Shown here piece after piece: positions 42,061 through 51,263 of a stretch of 64,000 bases of DNA. The stretch comes from Pseudomonadota bacterium (GTDB lineage: Bacteria > Bdellovibrionota > Bacteriovoracia > Bacteriovoracales > Bacteriovoracaceae): contig JAIYDL010000007.1 of the NCBI GenBank assembly GCA_027487515.1, forward strand, positions 62,001 to 126,000, read 5' to 3'. The notes below the pieces were generated by a model that worked only from the letters and a program-made list of their open reading frames with translations, ran no database searches and was not told the DNA's origin. Every line of letters begins with the position of its first letter. Position 1 is the first letter of the stretch. A program made the translations under genes and the position numbers.

Positions 42061-43787
42061 TTCCGAGAGACGTTCAGAAGGATGGGTCCACCGATGTGGC
42101 GGTAATCCTCGTCGCCGAGGTTATCGACTTCGTACCCGTTGAGCTGCTCCACCAGGATCTGGTAGATGTACCGCTCAAACCCTGGGATCTCCGCGAGCCC
42201 AAAGCGCTGCATGAATTTGCCGATTTGTTGACGCAGGATCGGGTCCTCCTCCCCTTTGATCAGGTACTCCTCGCCGTGCTTCTGGAAGTAGGCGTGGTAG
42301 AACCGCCGGAGCTCGTCGGTGGTGACACCCATTTTCCCCGCGGCCTCGGAGTCATAGAAACCATTGATGAAGTTGATGAAGCTCGAGATCATGATCGCTT
42401 CGAAATCGATGTTGTCGACTTCGTAGTTCAGGTAGAACTGATCGTTGAGCTGGCCATCGGATTTGAGTTTCTCAAGGCCCTTGAAGAATGTCTGGATGAA
42501 CGGCAGAGCAACCACAAACGTTTCCGCCGCTCGGTTCCAAAGCTCATAGGTTTCTAGATCAGAAATCTCCCGGGCCTTTGAGCTTCCATCGAACTTGTAC
42601 CGGGCAACGTCTTCTTCACCGTTTTCGAGGAAGCTATTCCAGTAGGTGCCGAGGAAGTAGGAGAAGTCATCGGCCTCAAACGGAGTCCCTGCGAGCACCT
42701 GACTGAGGCGTCTCCGAGTGAGTTCGATCAGGCTATGCCCGACCCGCGAAAGGTCGAAGAAATCGAACGTCTCAAAGAGTCTTCCCCGTTCGGCCTCGAG
42801 GAGCTTGGACCGGATGTAGCAGAAGCCCAGTTCGAGCCGTTGACGAGTTTGGGCGCCGACTTTCGCCATCGCCAGTGAGCCGTTCTTCAACGCCTCATCC
42901 AGCGTGATCTGCGCATTCACTAAGCGCACGAAGCTAAACTGAAGGAACTCTCTGCGCTTCTCATCGGCGATGGTCGCAAGGGCATCCTTCATGTCCTCCA
43001 TCCCCGTTTGGTAGGGAACAAGAGAAGACGCATGGAGGCCCTGGTTCCGTGAGACCGCATCAAGCTCGGGCGTCGTTCCCTTCTTCCGGCGGATGAACTG
43101 GTCGACCTCCGAGAGCCGATGAAACGGGGCCCCGTGTTCAAGGGCCTCGTAGTAATCGACGAACCCGAATTCCCGGAGCCGCTCGAGCTTAGCACCGTAG
43201 GCTTCTTCCTCCATCAGGAGGTAGGAATCGACGACCATTTTAAACAAGAAGGCGTAGGCGTTCTCGACGCCCAGATCCCCGTACAGCCGACGGATGAGGT
43301 CTCGGAGTTCCTGCACCTGAGTGAAGGCCTCCGGGTACTCAACGAGGAGAAGGTTATCGTCGGTGAGAAAGTAGTTATCTCCTTCTGGGTACTCCGGTTC
43401 TTCGACGTCGAAGGTTTGGATCGTAAACTGATTCTTGAGCGAGAGGAGGAAATCCTCGCTCTTGACGAATTCTAAGACGACGTCGTCGTCTGGACATTTG
43501 GAATACACGTCGATCCAATGGAAGGCGGCGGCCGGATCAACCTCGTCCTTTTTCCAGAGGTCAATGTCCCGGAGGGCCTGCCGCTGCTCTTTCGAAAGCT
43601 TTGGCAGGATCAGTGCGACCTGATCGCTCGGCACTTTCTGCAGAGACACATACAGGGGTTGAACCGGGAGCGCCGAGAGGTCGACCCCAGAGTCCACGAG
43701 TTTTTCGATGTCTTCAAAGCGGCGGTAGGCCTGGGCCTCGTAGAGAAGCTGGCTTAGTAGATCTTTCTTGACCTCGGAATCACTCAT
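42057..43787 (-). CDS. Large acidic hypothetical protein (possibly DUF6178 family)
   Basis: A 576-residue soluble helical protein rich in Glu, Asp and aromatic residues. The pattern (RRFEDIEKLVDSGVDLSALP, LTDDNLLLVEYPEAFTQVQE) resembles proteins filed as DUF6178 in delta-type bacteria, but I cannot confirm this by search. The ATG at 43787 has GAGGT 5 bases upstream; an upstream TTG-like start at 43808 is unsupported. Its stop overlaps the convergent gene stop in CTAG. Confidence 0.75.
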   Translation of the reverse strand: MSDSEVKKDLLSQLLYEAQAYRRFEDIEKLVDSGVDLSALPVQPLYVSLQKVPSDQVALILPKLSKEQRQALRDIDLWKKDEVDPAAAFHWIDVYSKCPDDDVVLEFVKSEDFLLSLKNQFTIQTFDVEEPEYPEGDNYFLTDDNLLLVEYPEAFTQVQELRDLIRRLYGDLGVENAYAFLFKMVVDSYLLMEEEAYGAKLERLREFGFVDYYEALEHGAPFHRLSEVDQFIRRKKGTTPELDAVSRNQGLHASSLVPYQTGMEDMKDALATIADEKRREFLQFSFVRLVNAQITLDEALKNGSLAMAKVGAQTRQRLELGFCYIRSKLLEAERGRLFETFDFFDLSRVGHSLIELTRRRLSQVLAGTPFEADDFSYFLGTYWNSFLENGEEDVARYKFDGSSKAREISDLETYELWNRAAETFVVALPFIQTFFKGLEKLKSDGQLNDQFYLNYEVDNIDFEAIMISSFINFINGFYDSEAAGKMGVTTDELRRFYHAYFQKHGEEYLIKGEEDPILRQQIGKFMQRFGLAEIPGFERYIYQILVEQLNGYEVDNLGDEDYRHIGGPILLNVSRN

Positions 43788-43872
43788 AATTACCTCATTA
43801 AAATTCACCGACTAGTACCCTAACCGAAATCCTTTGGCCATTGCATACACTCTGCATCATTGGTATCCTGGG

Positions 43873-44535
43873 ATGATGAGCGCCATCCCAGTTCCCTTCC
43901 AATCAACGCCTGGAATTCATCAGATCCTTGCGACCTTCCCCGGGATCAGCGCGCTTTTTTTTGACATGGACGGGACCCTCTTCGATACCGAGGTCATCCA
44001 CGCCGAGGCCATGCTTGCGATGGCCCAGCGCTACGACATCCGTGCCCCTTTTCCACCAGAGGAGGTCCACGAGATGATGCTCGGGAAGGCCGATCAAATG
44101 GTGTTCGAGATCATCAAAGACTGGGAAGGTGTCCCGCGGCATTGGAATGCAGAGACCTTCATCGCTGAAAAAAATGCTGGCGTCATCGAGCTCCTGAAGC
44201 AAACCCCCGTTGCATCCTACCTCTCCCCTTCCGTGGCAAATCTCCTGGTCGAGGCCAAGAACCATGGGCTCTATCTGGCCCTCGTGACTTCCAGCGAGCG
44301 GCTCGTAACGGATGAGCTCTTGAGGAACACGGGCCACCATACCCTCTTTGACCTCACTCTCACTCGTGATGATTGTCCTCGCCACAAACCTGACCCCTGG
44401 CCTTACCTGCGGGCCCAGGAGCTTTCGGCCCGCTCTGCGCATGAAGTGCTCATTTTTGAAGACTCGCCGGTGGGCCTGGCCGCCGCCGTTGCAAGCGGGG
44501 CACGGGTGGTGAAAGTCGAGTGGTACCGGGCCTAG
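43873..44535 (+). CDS. HAD-superfamily phosphatase/phosphomutase-like protein
   Basis: A HAD hydrolase of the beta-phosphoglucomutase-like subgroup. Motif I is FFDMDGTLFDTE, motif II is VTSS, the motif III lysine is in RHKPDPWPY and motif IV is IFEDSPVGLAAA. An alpha-helical cap lies between motifs I and II. The substrate is not predictable. I start it at the first of two adjacent ATG codons (43873/43876); no strong Shine-Dalgarno is visible. The TAG stop shares CTAG with the convergent gene. Confidence 0.88.
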   Translation: MMSAIPVPFQSTPGIHQILATFPGISALFFDMDGTLFDTEVIHAEAMLAMAQRYDIRAPFPPEEVHEMMLGKADQMVFEIIKDWEGVPRHWNAETFIAEKNAGVIELLKQTPVASYLSPSVANLLVEAKNHGLYLALVTSSERLVTDELLRNTGHHTLFDLTLTRDDCPRHKPDPWPYLRAQELSARSAHEVLIFEDSPVGLAAAVASGARVVKVEWYRA

Positions 44536-46091
44536 GGTTTCAGGATCAAGAGTTGCCACTGCCGGCCGGTGGTCTCATTGTTCAACAGCTGAACCAGTTC
44601 GGGTGCCGGCTTGAAGGGCGCGTCGATTTCGTTTGAAACGTAGAATCGATCTCCCATGACCGAAATGATGTTCCAGAGCCCGTGGTGCTCTTGCATGTCG
44701 ATCATGAACTTCAGGAACAACAGGGGCACCGGACCCTCGCGGGTTCCGAGCTTATCGTAGGTCGTCATCTCCTGCAGGGCCTCGAGTGTCATGAACGTTT
44801 TGAGGCGCTCGGAAAGAGTGTTGATCATGTTAAGACTAAACACGTAGTCGTACCGGAGCTTTAGCATGTCGACTTCTACGCGCTCCAGGCCTGCGCTCTG
44901 GCGGATCTCCGCGGCCTGAAGGAAAGCACTCTTGAGTGGCGTTCGGATTTCTTTGATCGGAACCGGCTTGGGCACGTCGGCCGCTGCGACGACGGACGCG
45001 CTTTCTTGAGGCGTCTTGATTTCGGGCCTCACTGCCGTGGCCGTCACGGCCGACGCCTCCTCGGGAGGGAGCTTCTCGAGCTTGAGCGGCTGGGCCTTGA
45101 CGTGCATGTCCCGTAACCCTTTCTCCTCGAACTCCTTGGCCGATCCGAGGAAAAACACTCGTCCCTGGAGGAATCGTTCCTGGTGCTTTTCTCTCAGAAA
45201 CGTCTGCAGCGACGGGAAAAGAAAGTTTAGCACGGGGTAGCGCGACTCACGGTGGGCCATGACCTCGGAGAACCGCCGGAGACAGCCCAGGGCCTCGCCC
45301 CGCTTATTGTACGTATTGATGACGTTGGAGAGGCCGAGGAGGAAGTAGGCGTCCCGGTTATTCGAAAGGCCGTACAGGTCGTCTTCTTCTGAGCAGATGA
45401 GAGTCATGAGCCGCTGGTCACTCTCGCAGGCAAGACGGAAGCGCTCCGGAAGGGTGGATTCCGAGCAACTCTTTCCTCGGCACAGGGGCTTCATCCGGTA
45501 GTGGGAATACTGAGTGAACCGGCCCGAGTCGAACTCCTTTAACCAGTCTTGCTTTTTGTACTCGAGCGGAAGTTTTTCTTCGTAGCGTGGGAGAAAGTTC
45601 ACCAGTCCTTCGATGAACTTCTTCATCTCCGGAGACCGGGGGTTACACCCGCTGAGCCAGCGCTTCAGATCAAACCCGCAGCCAGATCGAAGGCCGAAGT
45701 GATCGGAGGCAAGCTTCAGGTGCCACTGCCCCTCGAGGAGGTAGCTCAGTGTGATCAGGCGGTAGGAGTAGCGGATCTCATCGAAGTGCTGGGAGAGGAG
45801 TTCGTTCGGACAAAGCAGACCCGTGTTGAGTTCGGACTTGAGAAAGAACCCATAGTCGAGCTCCGGGGCGAAGAGGTAGGGCCTGAAGAAATCCTGGAAG
45901 TAGAGTTCGTCCTGGAACGTCATTTTCCCACGGTAAAGGTCCTGGTAGATCAGTGGCTGATAGCGGTCGGCGTAGGCGTCAAGGTCCTTCTCTCCGAGGT
46001 ATCCCTCAGAGTACACCCGGTCTACCGCGCCGGAGGCGACGGAGACCAGGAGGAGAAGGAATAGTGTCAGAACCAGAGTAGGGTTAACCAT
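44532..46091 (-). CDS. Exported hypothetical protein in the TRAP operon
   Basis: A signal peptide (about 22 residues, LVLTLFLLLLVSVASGAVD) predicts export. The mature part is ~500 residues, tyrosine- and leucine-rich and probably helical, with several cysteines (for example CNPRS and CRGKSC) that could form periplasmic disulfides. A low-complexity Ala/Pro/Glu segment lies around residues 345-400. No family recognised. Its ATG lies 25 bases inside dctM, so it is translationally linked to the TRAP transporter. Confidence 0.75.
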   Translation of the reverse strand: MVNPTLVLTLFLLLLVSVASGAVDRVYSEGYLGEKDLDAYADRYQPLIYQDLYRGKMTFQDELYFQDFFRPYLFAPELDYGFFLKSELNTGLLCPNELLSQHFDEIRYSYRLITLSYLLEGQWHLKLASDHFGLRSGCGFDLKRWLSGCNPRSPEMKKFIEGLVNFLPRYEEKLPLEYKKQDWLKEFDSGRFTQYSHYRMKPLCRGKSCSESTLPERFRLACESDQRLMTLICSEEDDLYGLSNNRDAYFLLGLSNVINTYNKRGEALGCLRRFSEVMAHRESRYPVLNFLFPSLQTFLREKHQERFLQGRVFFLGSAKEFEEKGLRDMHVKAQPLKLEKLPPEEASAVTATAVRPEIKTPQESASVVAAADVPKPVPIKEIRTPLKSAFLQAAEIRQSAGLERVEVDMLKLRYDYVFSLNMINTLSERLKTFMTLEALQEMTTYDKLGTREGPVPLLFLKFMIDMQEHHGLWNIISVMGDRFYVSNEIDAPFKPAPELVQLLNNETTGRQWQLLILKP

Positions 46092-47326
46092 GGGATGTAC
46101 GTTATGATGATCAGGGCAAAGATCATGAGAAACAAGTACGGAAGACTTATCCGGTAGAGGTCCACCACGGGTTTATTGAATCGGTAGGAACTGATGAAGA
46201 GGTTTATCCCGACCGGAGGGGTAATGTACCCGATCTCGAGGTTCGTGAGGAACACAACCGCCAGATGGAGGGGGTTAACTCCGAACTGCTCCGCGATCGG
46301 CAAGATCAGAGGCACAACGACGATGATGGCGCTGAAAATATCCATCAAGCAACCGACGATCAAGAGGAAGATGTTCAGGACCAGGAGGAAGACATACTTG
46401 TTGGTGATCATCGTCCGCATCGCCTCGAGGATCTTCATCGGGATCTCTTCATCGACGAGGTAGTTCGTCAGCCCAAGGGCGCAGCAAAGGATGAGGAGAA
46501 TGGCACCCACGAGGGTCAGGGACTCGACGATGACCCGTGGCAGATCCCTCGTCAGAGAAAGGTCCCGGGTGAGGAAGCAGTTGGCGATCAGAACGTAGAA
46601 CGCACTGAGAGCGGAAGCTTCGGTCGCCGTGACGAACCCACCGTAGATTCCTCCGAGGACGAAGATCGGGAGAGGGATTTCATAGCGCGCCTCCCACACC
46701 GCCGCGCGGATTTCGGTCCACGAGAGCGAGCGGTTCGGTCGGGGGATGTTCCGGGCATTGAAAACCGCGTAAGCCCCGAGGATGAGCATCAAAACGAAAC
46801 CCGGAATGAGCCCCGCGAGGAAGAGCTGATCGATGTCGACCTTAGCGATGATGCCGTAGAGAATGATCGGAAGGCTCGGTGGAAAAAGAAGGCCTAGGGA
46901 GCCACAGGTCGTGATCAGACCCAGCGAGAATTTCTCCGAAAACCCCTCCTGGGTAAGGATCGGATAGAGGAGACCCCCGAGGGCGATGATGGTCACCCCA
47001 GAGGCGCCCGTGAAGGCGGTGAAGAAGGCGCAGACGAAGAGGCAGACGATGGCGACACCACCGGGCATCCACCCCAAGAGGGCCTGGGACAAACGAAGGA
47101 GGCGCACCGGCGCTTTCGATTCGGCCAGCACGTAGCCGGCGAAAGTAAACAGAGGGATCGTCAGGATCGTCGGGGCCGAGGCCAGCCGGTAGATCTCCAC
47201 GGCGACGGCGGAGAGCTCGATGCCACTGAAACTGAAGGCCACCAGGGCGAGGGCCGCCATCACCGCGAAGATCGGCGCTCCTAAGAGTGCCAGGAAAACG
47301 ATGGCGCTATAAGCGATGACGCTCAA
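46067..47326 (-). CDS. dctM: TRAP transporter large permease, DctM family
   Basis: The ion-coupled large membrane subunit. At 419 residues with about 11-12 hydrophobic segments it has normal DctM size. Family patterns include FTAFTGASGVTIIALGGLLYPIL and FLTNLEIGYITPPVGINLFI. The start is a TTG with GGGAG 6 bases upstream, overlapping dctQ by 20 bases. Confidence 0.95.
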   Translation of the reverse strand: MSVIAYSAIVFLALLGAPIFAVMAALALVAFSFSGIELSAVAVEIYRLASAPTILTIPLFTFAGYVLAESKAPVRLLRLSQALLGWMPGGVAIVCLFVCAFFTAFTGASGVTIIALGGLLYPILTQEGFSEKFSLGLITTCGSLGLLFPPSLPIILYGIIAKVDIDQLFLAGLIPGFVLMLILGAYAVFNARNIPRPNRSLSWTEIRAAVWEARYEIPLPIFVLGGIYGGFVTATEASALSAFYVLIANCFLTRDLSLTRDLPRVIVESLTLVGAILLILCCALGLTNYLVDEEIPMKILEAMRTMITNKYVFLLVLNIFLLIVGCLMDIFSAIIVVVPLILPIAEQFGVNPLHLAVVFLTNLEIGYITPPVGINLFISSYRFNKPVVDLYRISLPYLFLMIFALIIITYIPWLTLLWF

Positions 47327-47819
47327 GAGAGTCTCCCTGAAAGAGGCCCAGGATGAGCCGGTTCAAAAAACGGAGCGCAATCAGCCCCATCCCGAGCGGG
47401 ATGATGGCGACGAGCCAGGCGCTGTGAATCTCGAGAAACGCGGGTGCTCCGTACTCGCGCTCAACCAAAAAAAAGTCCCAGGATGCCTTCACGAGAAACG
47501 CAGTCGTGAGGAAGCAAAAGAGTACCACGAGGTTACGATGAAGCCAGTGGATGACTGGAGAGCGGGAGCGCTCCACCAAGTGAGTCAGGAGATCCACCTT
47601 GATGTGTGCCCCTTTACTGGTCGCAAGAGAGCCCCCAAGGAAAGCGGTCGCAAAAACGAGGTGCCGAACCAGCGGCTCGATCCACAAGGGACTAGACCCG
47701 AGCCAGCGAAGCACGATCGACGATACCGCGAAGCCGAGGATCAGGAAAAGGCCGCTCACCAGACCCCACCGCGAGAGGGCCTCCAGCCAACCGTCGAAGC
47801 GGAGTACGATGCGCACCAT
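47307..47819 (-). CDS. dctQ: TRAP transporter small permease, DctQ family
   Basis: A 170-residue protein with four hydrophobic segments and the DctQ features of a Trp-rich periplasmic turn and a basic cytoplasmic loop. The start overlaps the dctP stop as TAATG, and its end overlaps dctM. Confidence 0.92.
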   Translation of the reverse strand: MVRIVLRFDGWLEALSRWGLVSGLFLILGFAVSSIVLRWLGSSPLWIEPLVRHLVFATAFLGGSLATSKGAHIKVDLLTHLVERSRSPVIHWLHRNLVVLFCFLTTAFLVKASWDFFLVEREYGAPAFLEIHSAWLVAIIPLGMGLIALRFLNRLILGLFQGDSLERHRL

Positions 47820-48790
47820 TACTTGGCCTCTTTATCAAGAGCGTCGAGCATTTTCGCCGAGATGTTTTTCCCTTTGAGCCGAGCGATGACCTTCCCGCGG
47901 ACCGAGGCCGCCTGTTTGTAGTCCGACTCTGGGAAGGAAACAAACTCGACTCCGCCCTTCTTGAGCTGCGCTCGAGCGGCTTCGTTCTCTGCCACTGACT
48001 TGTCGTTGGCCTCTTTGACGAACTTCGAGGCAATCGCGAGAATTTTCTGCTGGTGGTCTGGACTTATCTTCGCCCAGATCTTGTCCGAGACGAGGAGTGC
48101 GCCGATCGAATACGCCGTCGGAAAATCGACCAGGTACTTGATCTTCGTGTGCCACTGAAGTGCGAGGATTCCCAGGGGTGGAGCATACGCGGCATCGATG
48201 ATACCGGTGGAAAGAGAAGAGAGGACATCGGGGAGGGCGAGAGGCACGCTCACCAACTGGAGGGTCTCGAGGAGAGCGCCCACCAGGGGGTCTCCTTCCC
48301 AGGACCAGATTTTGATCCCTTTGAGCTCATTGAGGTTCGAGACCTTCTTCGTTGACACCAAGAAGACCTGGCCAATTTCATAGAAGCCCAGGTTCACGAA
48401 GCCCTTCGATTTGAGGGCCTGCCCGAACTGCGGTTCGAGTCGGTTCAGCGCTGCCGACGCCTTCTTCTGGTCGCCGTAGAAGGTAAACGGGACTTCCATT
48501 GCGCGGACGTCGCCGTGGATGTCGCCGAGAGTTTTACCGGTGAAAATTCCTCCGTGGAGCTGGCCAATCCGGACCTTCCGGAGGACATCCGGCTCGTCTC
48601 CAGAAACGCCTCCGTAGTAGACCTTGAAAGTCACGCTTCCAGCGGTCGCAGCGTCAACCTCGCGAGCGAGTTTCTTGAGGCTATTTCCCCAGGTGGTTCC
48701 CTCGGGCACCAGGACCGCCAGCTTGATCTGCTGAGCGGCGACTGCGTTGAGGGAAAAAATGAGACCAAGAAGGGCGATGAATCGAAGCAT
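47819..48790 (-). CDS. dctP: TRAP transporter substrate-binding protein, DctP family
   Basis: A periplasmic solute receptor with a signal peptide cleaved after LNAVAA (about residue 18). DctP features are present (AVLVPEGTTWGNSLKKLARE, IGQLHGGIFTGKTLG, IKIWSWEGDPLVGALLETL). The usual ligand arginine is not clearly present in that last block, so the substrate may not be a simple C4-dicarboxylate. AGAGGT precedes the ATG; tatT ends 11 bases upstream. Confidence 0.93.
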   Translation of the reverse strand: MLRFIALLGLIFSLNAVAAQQIKLAVLVPEGTTWGNSLKKLAREVDAATAGSVTFKVYYGGVSGDEPDVLRKVRIGQLHGGIFTGKTLGDIHGDVRAMEVPFTFYGDQKKASAALNRLEPQFGQALKSKGFVNLGFYEIGQVFLVSTKKVSNLNELKGIKIWSWEGDPLVGALLETLQLVSVPLALPDVLSSLSTGIIDAAYAPPLGILALQWHTKIKYLVDFPTAYSIGALLVSDKIWAKISPDHQQKILAIASKFVKEANDKSVAENEAARAQLKKGGVEFVSFPESDYKQAASVRGKVIARLKGKNISAKMLDALDKEAK

Positions 48791-48801
48791 GTCTTACCTC
48801 T

Positions 48802-49737
48802 TTAAAAAATTTTATCTTTGAGCTTGTCCACCACCAGGAATCTCCTCTTCGCGATGCTGTTGAAGAGGTTCAGCTCCGGGGCCCCACGGTAGGGCGACGT
48901 GTTCTCGAGGTTGTCTCGGGTGAGGTCGTCCCACTTCGCGAGCTCCGCGCGCAGTGCGGAGGCTTCGCGCTCGTACTTCTCCGGGTCCATGGCAGGTATG
49001 ATAAGATACTGAATAAAACTCATTCTGATGAGTAAATTCTGGGGATTCTTGCGGATTGCCTCTCGGAAGAGCTCCTCTCCCCGCTCGGGATTTCCCCCCA
49101 GCATCTTAGGCCGCGAAGCTTCGTACTGGGCGTAGAAGATGTCACACACGTTGTGCTCGATCTTCGGATCAAGTTCGCAGACGCGGTCGAAGATCAGCTT
49201 GACCTTCGGGACCTGGGCGATGAGCGCGATGTTATCCCGCTGCAGGTTGATCAAGCTTCCCCACGCCTGGGCCGTGTAGAGGAGTGGAACTGCGTGCTCC
49301 TTATCCAGCGCCGAAAGCTTTCGGGTGAGCTCTTCTTCGTTCCCGAGAAGGTCCGTTCGGGAAACGTTATGCTCAGACAAGTACCGCAACCCCAGATCCA
49401 GCGCACGGGTGTAAAAAGTGATCGCATCTCGCCGGGCGTGGGACTCCTCTACCCCATTGAGCTCATCCTCGAAGGCGAGGGTCTCGGGGACGGCGAAGGC
49501 GTACCCGGCGTAGCTCTTCACCAGCACACCCAAGAGCGCCGTGTTCCCCGGGTCTTGCTCCCACAGGAGCTCCAGGAGCTTGATGTTGGCCGGGGCCGAA
49601 GCTCGGAAGAATTCCCAGTTACGTTCCTTGGTGATTCCGTCCGAGGACTTCATGAAAACCGGTGCCGACGCCCGGATCGCCAGTTTCTGAAGAGAGCAAG
49701 CGCTCATTAAAAGTAGCAGAGGAAGGACTCTATGCAT
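48802..49737 (-). CDS. tatT: TRAP-associated lipoprotein TatT-like
   Basis: A lipoprotein signal with LLLMSAC (Cys at residue 14) is followed by helical TPR-like repeats. The pattern and its position directly upstream of dctP match TatT, a trimeric periplasmic partner of DctP known from Treponema pallidum (TatPT) and proposed to help with hydrophobic ligands. The ATG at 49737 is preferred because the lipobox then sits at the usual distance; a GTG at 49746 is an alternative. Confidence 0.85.
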   Translation of the reverse strand: MHRVLPLLLLMSACSLQKLAIRASAPVFMKSSDGITKERNWEFFRASAPANIKLLELLWEQDPGNTALLGVLVKSYAGYAFAVPETLAFEDELNGVEESHARRDAITFYTRALDLGLRYLSEHNVSRTDLLGNEEELTRKLSALDKEHAVPLLYTAQAWGSLINLQRDNIALIAQVPKVKLIFDRVCELDPKIEHNVCDIFYAQYEASRPKMLGGNPERGEELFREAIRKNPQNLLIRMSFIQYLIIPAMDPEKYEREASALRAELAKWDDLTRDNLENTSPYRGAPELNLFNSIAKRRFLVVDKLKDKIF

Positions 49738-49835
49738 TCTACCCACCCTAACTCGTGAATTTTACGTTCCCTCCAGTTTAGTTATGTTCAAGTTATTCGG
49801 GTACAAAATAAGCAATCGGAAAAAATTCACCGGGT

Positions 49836-49865
49836 TTCCAAGACGGTGACGATGAATGCTATACT
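49836..49865 (+). promoter_or_regulatory. Possible promoter of the small-ORF leader
   Basis: TTCCAA, 18 bases, TATACT (5/6 match). It would start a transcript near 49872, about 180 bases before the 50051 start codon. Confidence 0.4.
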
Positions 49866-49871
49866 CAGAGC

Positions 49872-50050
49872 AAAGACGCAGAACTTAAGAATTGGCTCAA
49901 GGTTGACTTCGGCAGTTCCGAAAGGTTTAAACGTCATAACAGGAGTAGCGAATTGGGATCTAAGACCCCTGATCGTAGCGCCGCCGAGAACGACTCGACA
50001 TAGACCGAGGCTTCTTGCGGCATCAACACCGCACTTAACCCGAGGTTAAT
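49872..50050 (+). promoter_or_regulatory. Long leader with hairpins covering the ribosome-binding site
   Basis: The 313-base gap between tatT and the 50051 start contains no convincing gene. Two successive hairpins precede the start: TGCGG/CCGCA (50016-50033) and TTAACC-CGA-GGTTAA (50035-50049). The latter pairs the GAGGT ribosome-binding site. Another stem (TTCGG/CCGAA) lies near 49906-49920. A frame open through it (49846-50049) uses AGA, ATA and CTA codons unlike real genes here, so I read this as untranslated leader. Confidence 0.4.
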
Positions 50051-50224
50051 ATGAAAACGAAAGAAATCCTTGAACCGAAATTCCAGCCCATCGAAAAAGT
50101 CCAAAAGGCCAAGCCAAAGAGCCTGCGACCGATGCGATCCATGGTGGCCGTGAGAAGCCTCAAGCCGCGGACCGGAGTTGCGTCTCTCGCCCCGAAGGCT
50201 GAGGTCGAGCTTCCCCGCGACTAG
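50051..50224 (+). CDS. Small basic protein (57 residues)
   Basis: The reading frame begins MKTKEILEPKFQPIEKVQKA and ends AEVELPRD; it is lysine/arginine-rich with no membrane segment. Support for coding: GAGGT sits 5 bases before the ATG, codons are C/G-ending like real genes nearby, and its TAG shares CTAG with the convergent gene stop, as in three other gene pairs of this window. No family recognised. A nucleic-acid-binding role is possible from charge alone. Confidence 0.5.
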   Translation: MKTKEILEPKFQPIEKVQKAKPKSLRPMRSMVAVRSLKPRTGVASLAPKAEVELPRD

Positions 50225-50649
50225 AAGTTTTTCTCTATGTCGGCCTTCAGCCGGGCCTGGATCTCCGAGAGTTTCCGGAGCTGCCGATCGTGGATGAATC
50301 CGAGGTACTTCTTCTTGGCATCAAACATCACGGCCGTGGCTTCGAGGTACGCCTTCTTGAGCTCTCGCATGCACAGCTGCTTCCGACCGGCCTCGACCGT
50401 CTTCCCTGAAGCGTTCGTCGCCTCCCCCGCGCAGTAGAGCTTTTCTTCCTCCACCGCGTTCTCGATGCCCTTCACCGTCTGGTTAAACAGCTCCTCGAAC
50501 TCGGGCCCGTCTTTCATCTCGAGGCTCCGGAGCTTTTGCACCAGGGCCCCGATGCGAGAGCTCTCCGACTTTTCACCGGCGAAGTCGAAAAGGTCCGCTT
50601 GCAGTGGGAGCGAAGTGAAGACGAAGACTAGGAAAATAAGTTGGGCCAT
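50221..50649 (-). CDS. Small exported hypothetical protein
   Basis: A 142-residue protein with a signal peptide (MAQLIFLVFVFTSLPLQA), then a charged helical domain with two cysteines (LYCAGEATN, QLCMREL) that could form a disulfide. Predicted periplasmic. AGGA lies 7 bases before the ATG. It overlaps the end of maf by 22 bases. Confidence 0.7.
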   Translation of the reverse strand: MAQLIFLVFVFTSLPLQADLFDFAGEKSESSRIGALVQKLRSLEMKDGPEFEELFNQTVKGIENAVEEEKLYCAGEATNASGKTVEAGRKQLCMRELKKAYLEATAVMFDAKKKYLGFIHDRQLRKLSEIQARLKADIEKNF

Positions 50650-51263
50650 GTTGGTTCCTGGGGATGTTTTGAGGCGAGGAATGCTGCCGTTTCTCGGACG
50701 AACCGGCTCAGCGGAAATCCGACGACGTTGGCGTAGTCGCCGTCGACGCGGGAGATGAAGGTGAGCGAGGGACCTTGGATCCCGTAAGCACCGGCCTTGT
50801 CCAGCGAGTCCCCGGTATCGAGGTAGCGCTCGAGGAGCACGGGAGAAATCTCTTCGAAGGTAACCCTCGACTCTTCGACGAAGGAAAACCCATCCACGTC
50901 GGCCCCCTGAGCGTACCGGACGGCGACCGCAGTGAACACCGAATGGGTCTTTCCCGAGAGCTCCAGCAAAAACCGCCGGGCCTCGTCGCGGTCCCTCGGC
51001 TTCCCGTAGATCCGTGTCCCAAGACTGACGATGGTGTCCGCGGAAACGACGAAAAGTCCGTCGGCGCTTTTCCGGCACTGGTCGAAGACGGCCGCGCCCT
51101 TGAGTTGCGCGATCTCGAGAGAAAAGGCCACCGGATCCGTCGCCGCTGATTCCTCGGGCACATTGAGACTCAGGATTTCAAACGGAACCTTCAGGTGTCC
51201 GAGGAGCTCCCGGCGTCGTGGGGATGTGGAGGCAAGGATGAGCTTGAGCCTAGAATTTTCCAT
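50628..51263 (-). CDS. maf: Maf-family nucleotide pyrophosphatase
   Basis: It hydrolyses non-canonical or excess nucleoside triphosphates. Family motifs: LILASTSPRRRELL at the N-terminus, SADTIVSLGTRIYGKP near residue 74 and AGAYGIQGPS near 157. The length of 211 is normal. It overlaps the FecR-like gene upstream by 14 bases. Confidence 0.95.
   Translation of the reverse strand: MENSRLKLILASTSPRRRELLGHLKVPFEILSLNVPEESAATDPVAFSLEIAQLKGAAVFDQCRKSADGLFVVSADTIVSLGTRIYGKPRDRDEARRFLLELSGKTHSVFTAVAVRYAQGADVDGFSFVEESRVTFEEISPVLLERYLDTGDSLDKAGAYGIQGPSLTFISRVDGDYANVVGFPLSRFVRETAAFLASKHPQEPTWPNLFS

Noticed and set aside
49846-50049. 67-codon frame upstream of the small ORF
   Set aside because: Codons such as AGA, ATA, CTA and TTA are unlike neighbouring genes, there is no good ribosome-binding site, and a -10 box lies inside it. 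Better read as leader RNA.
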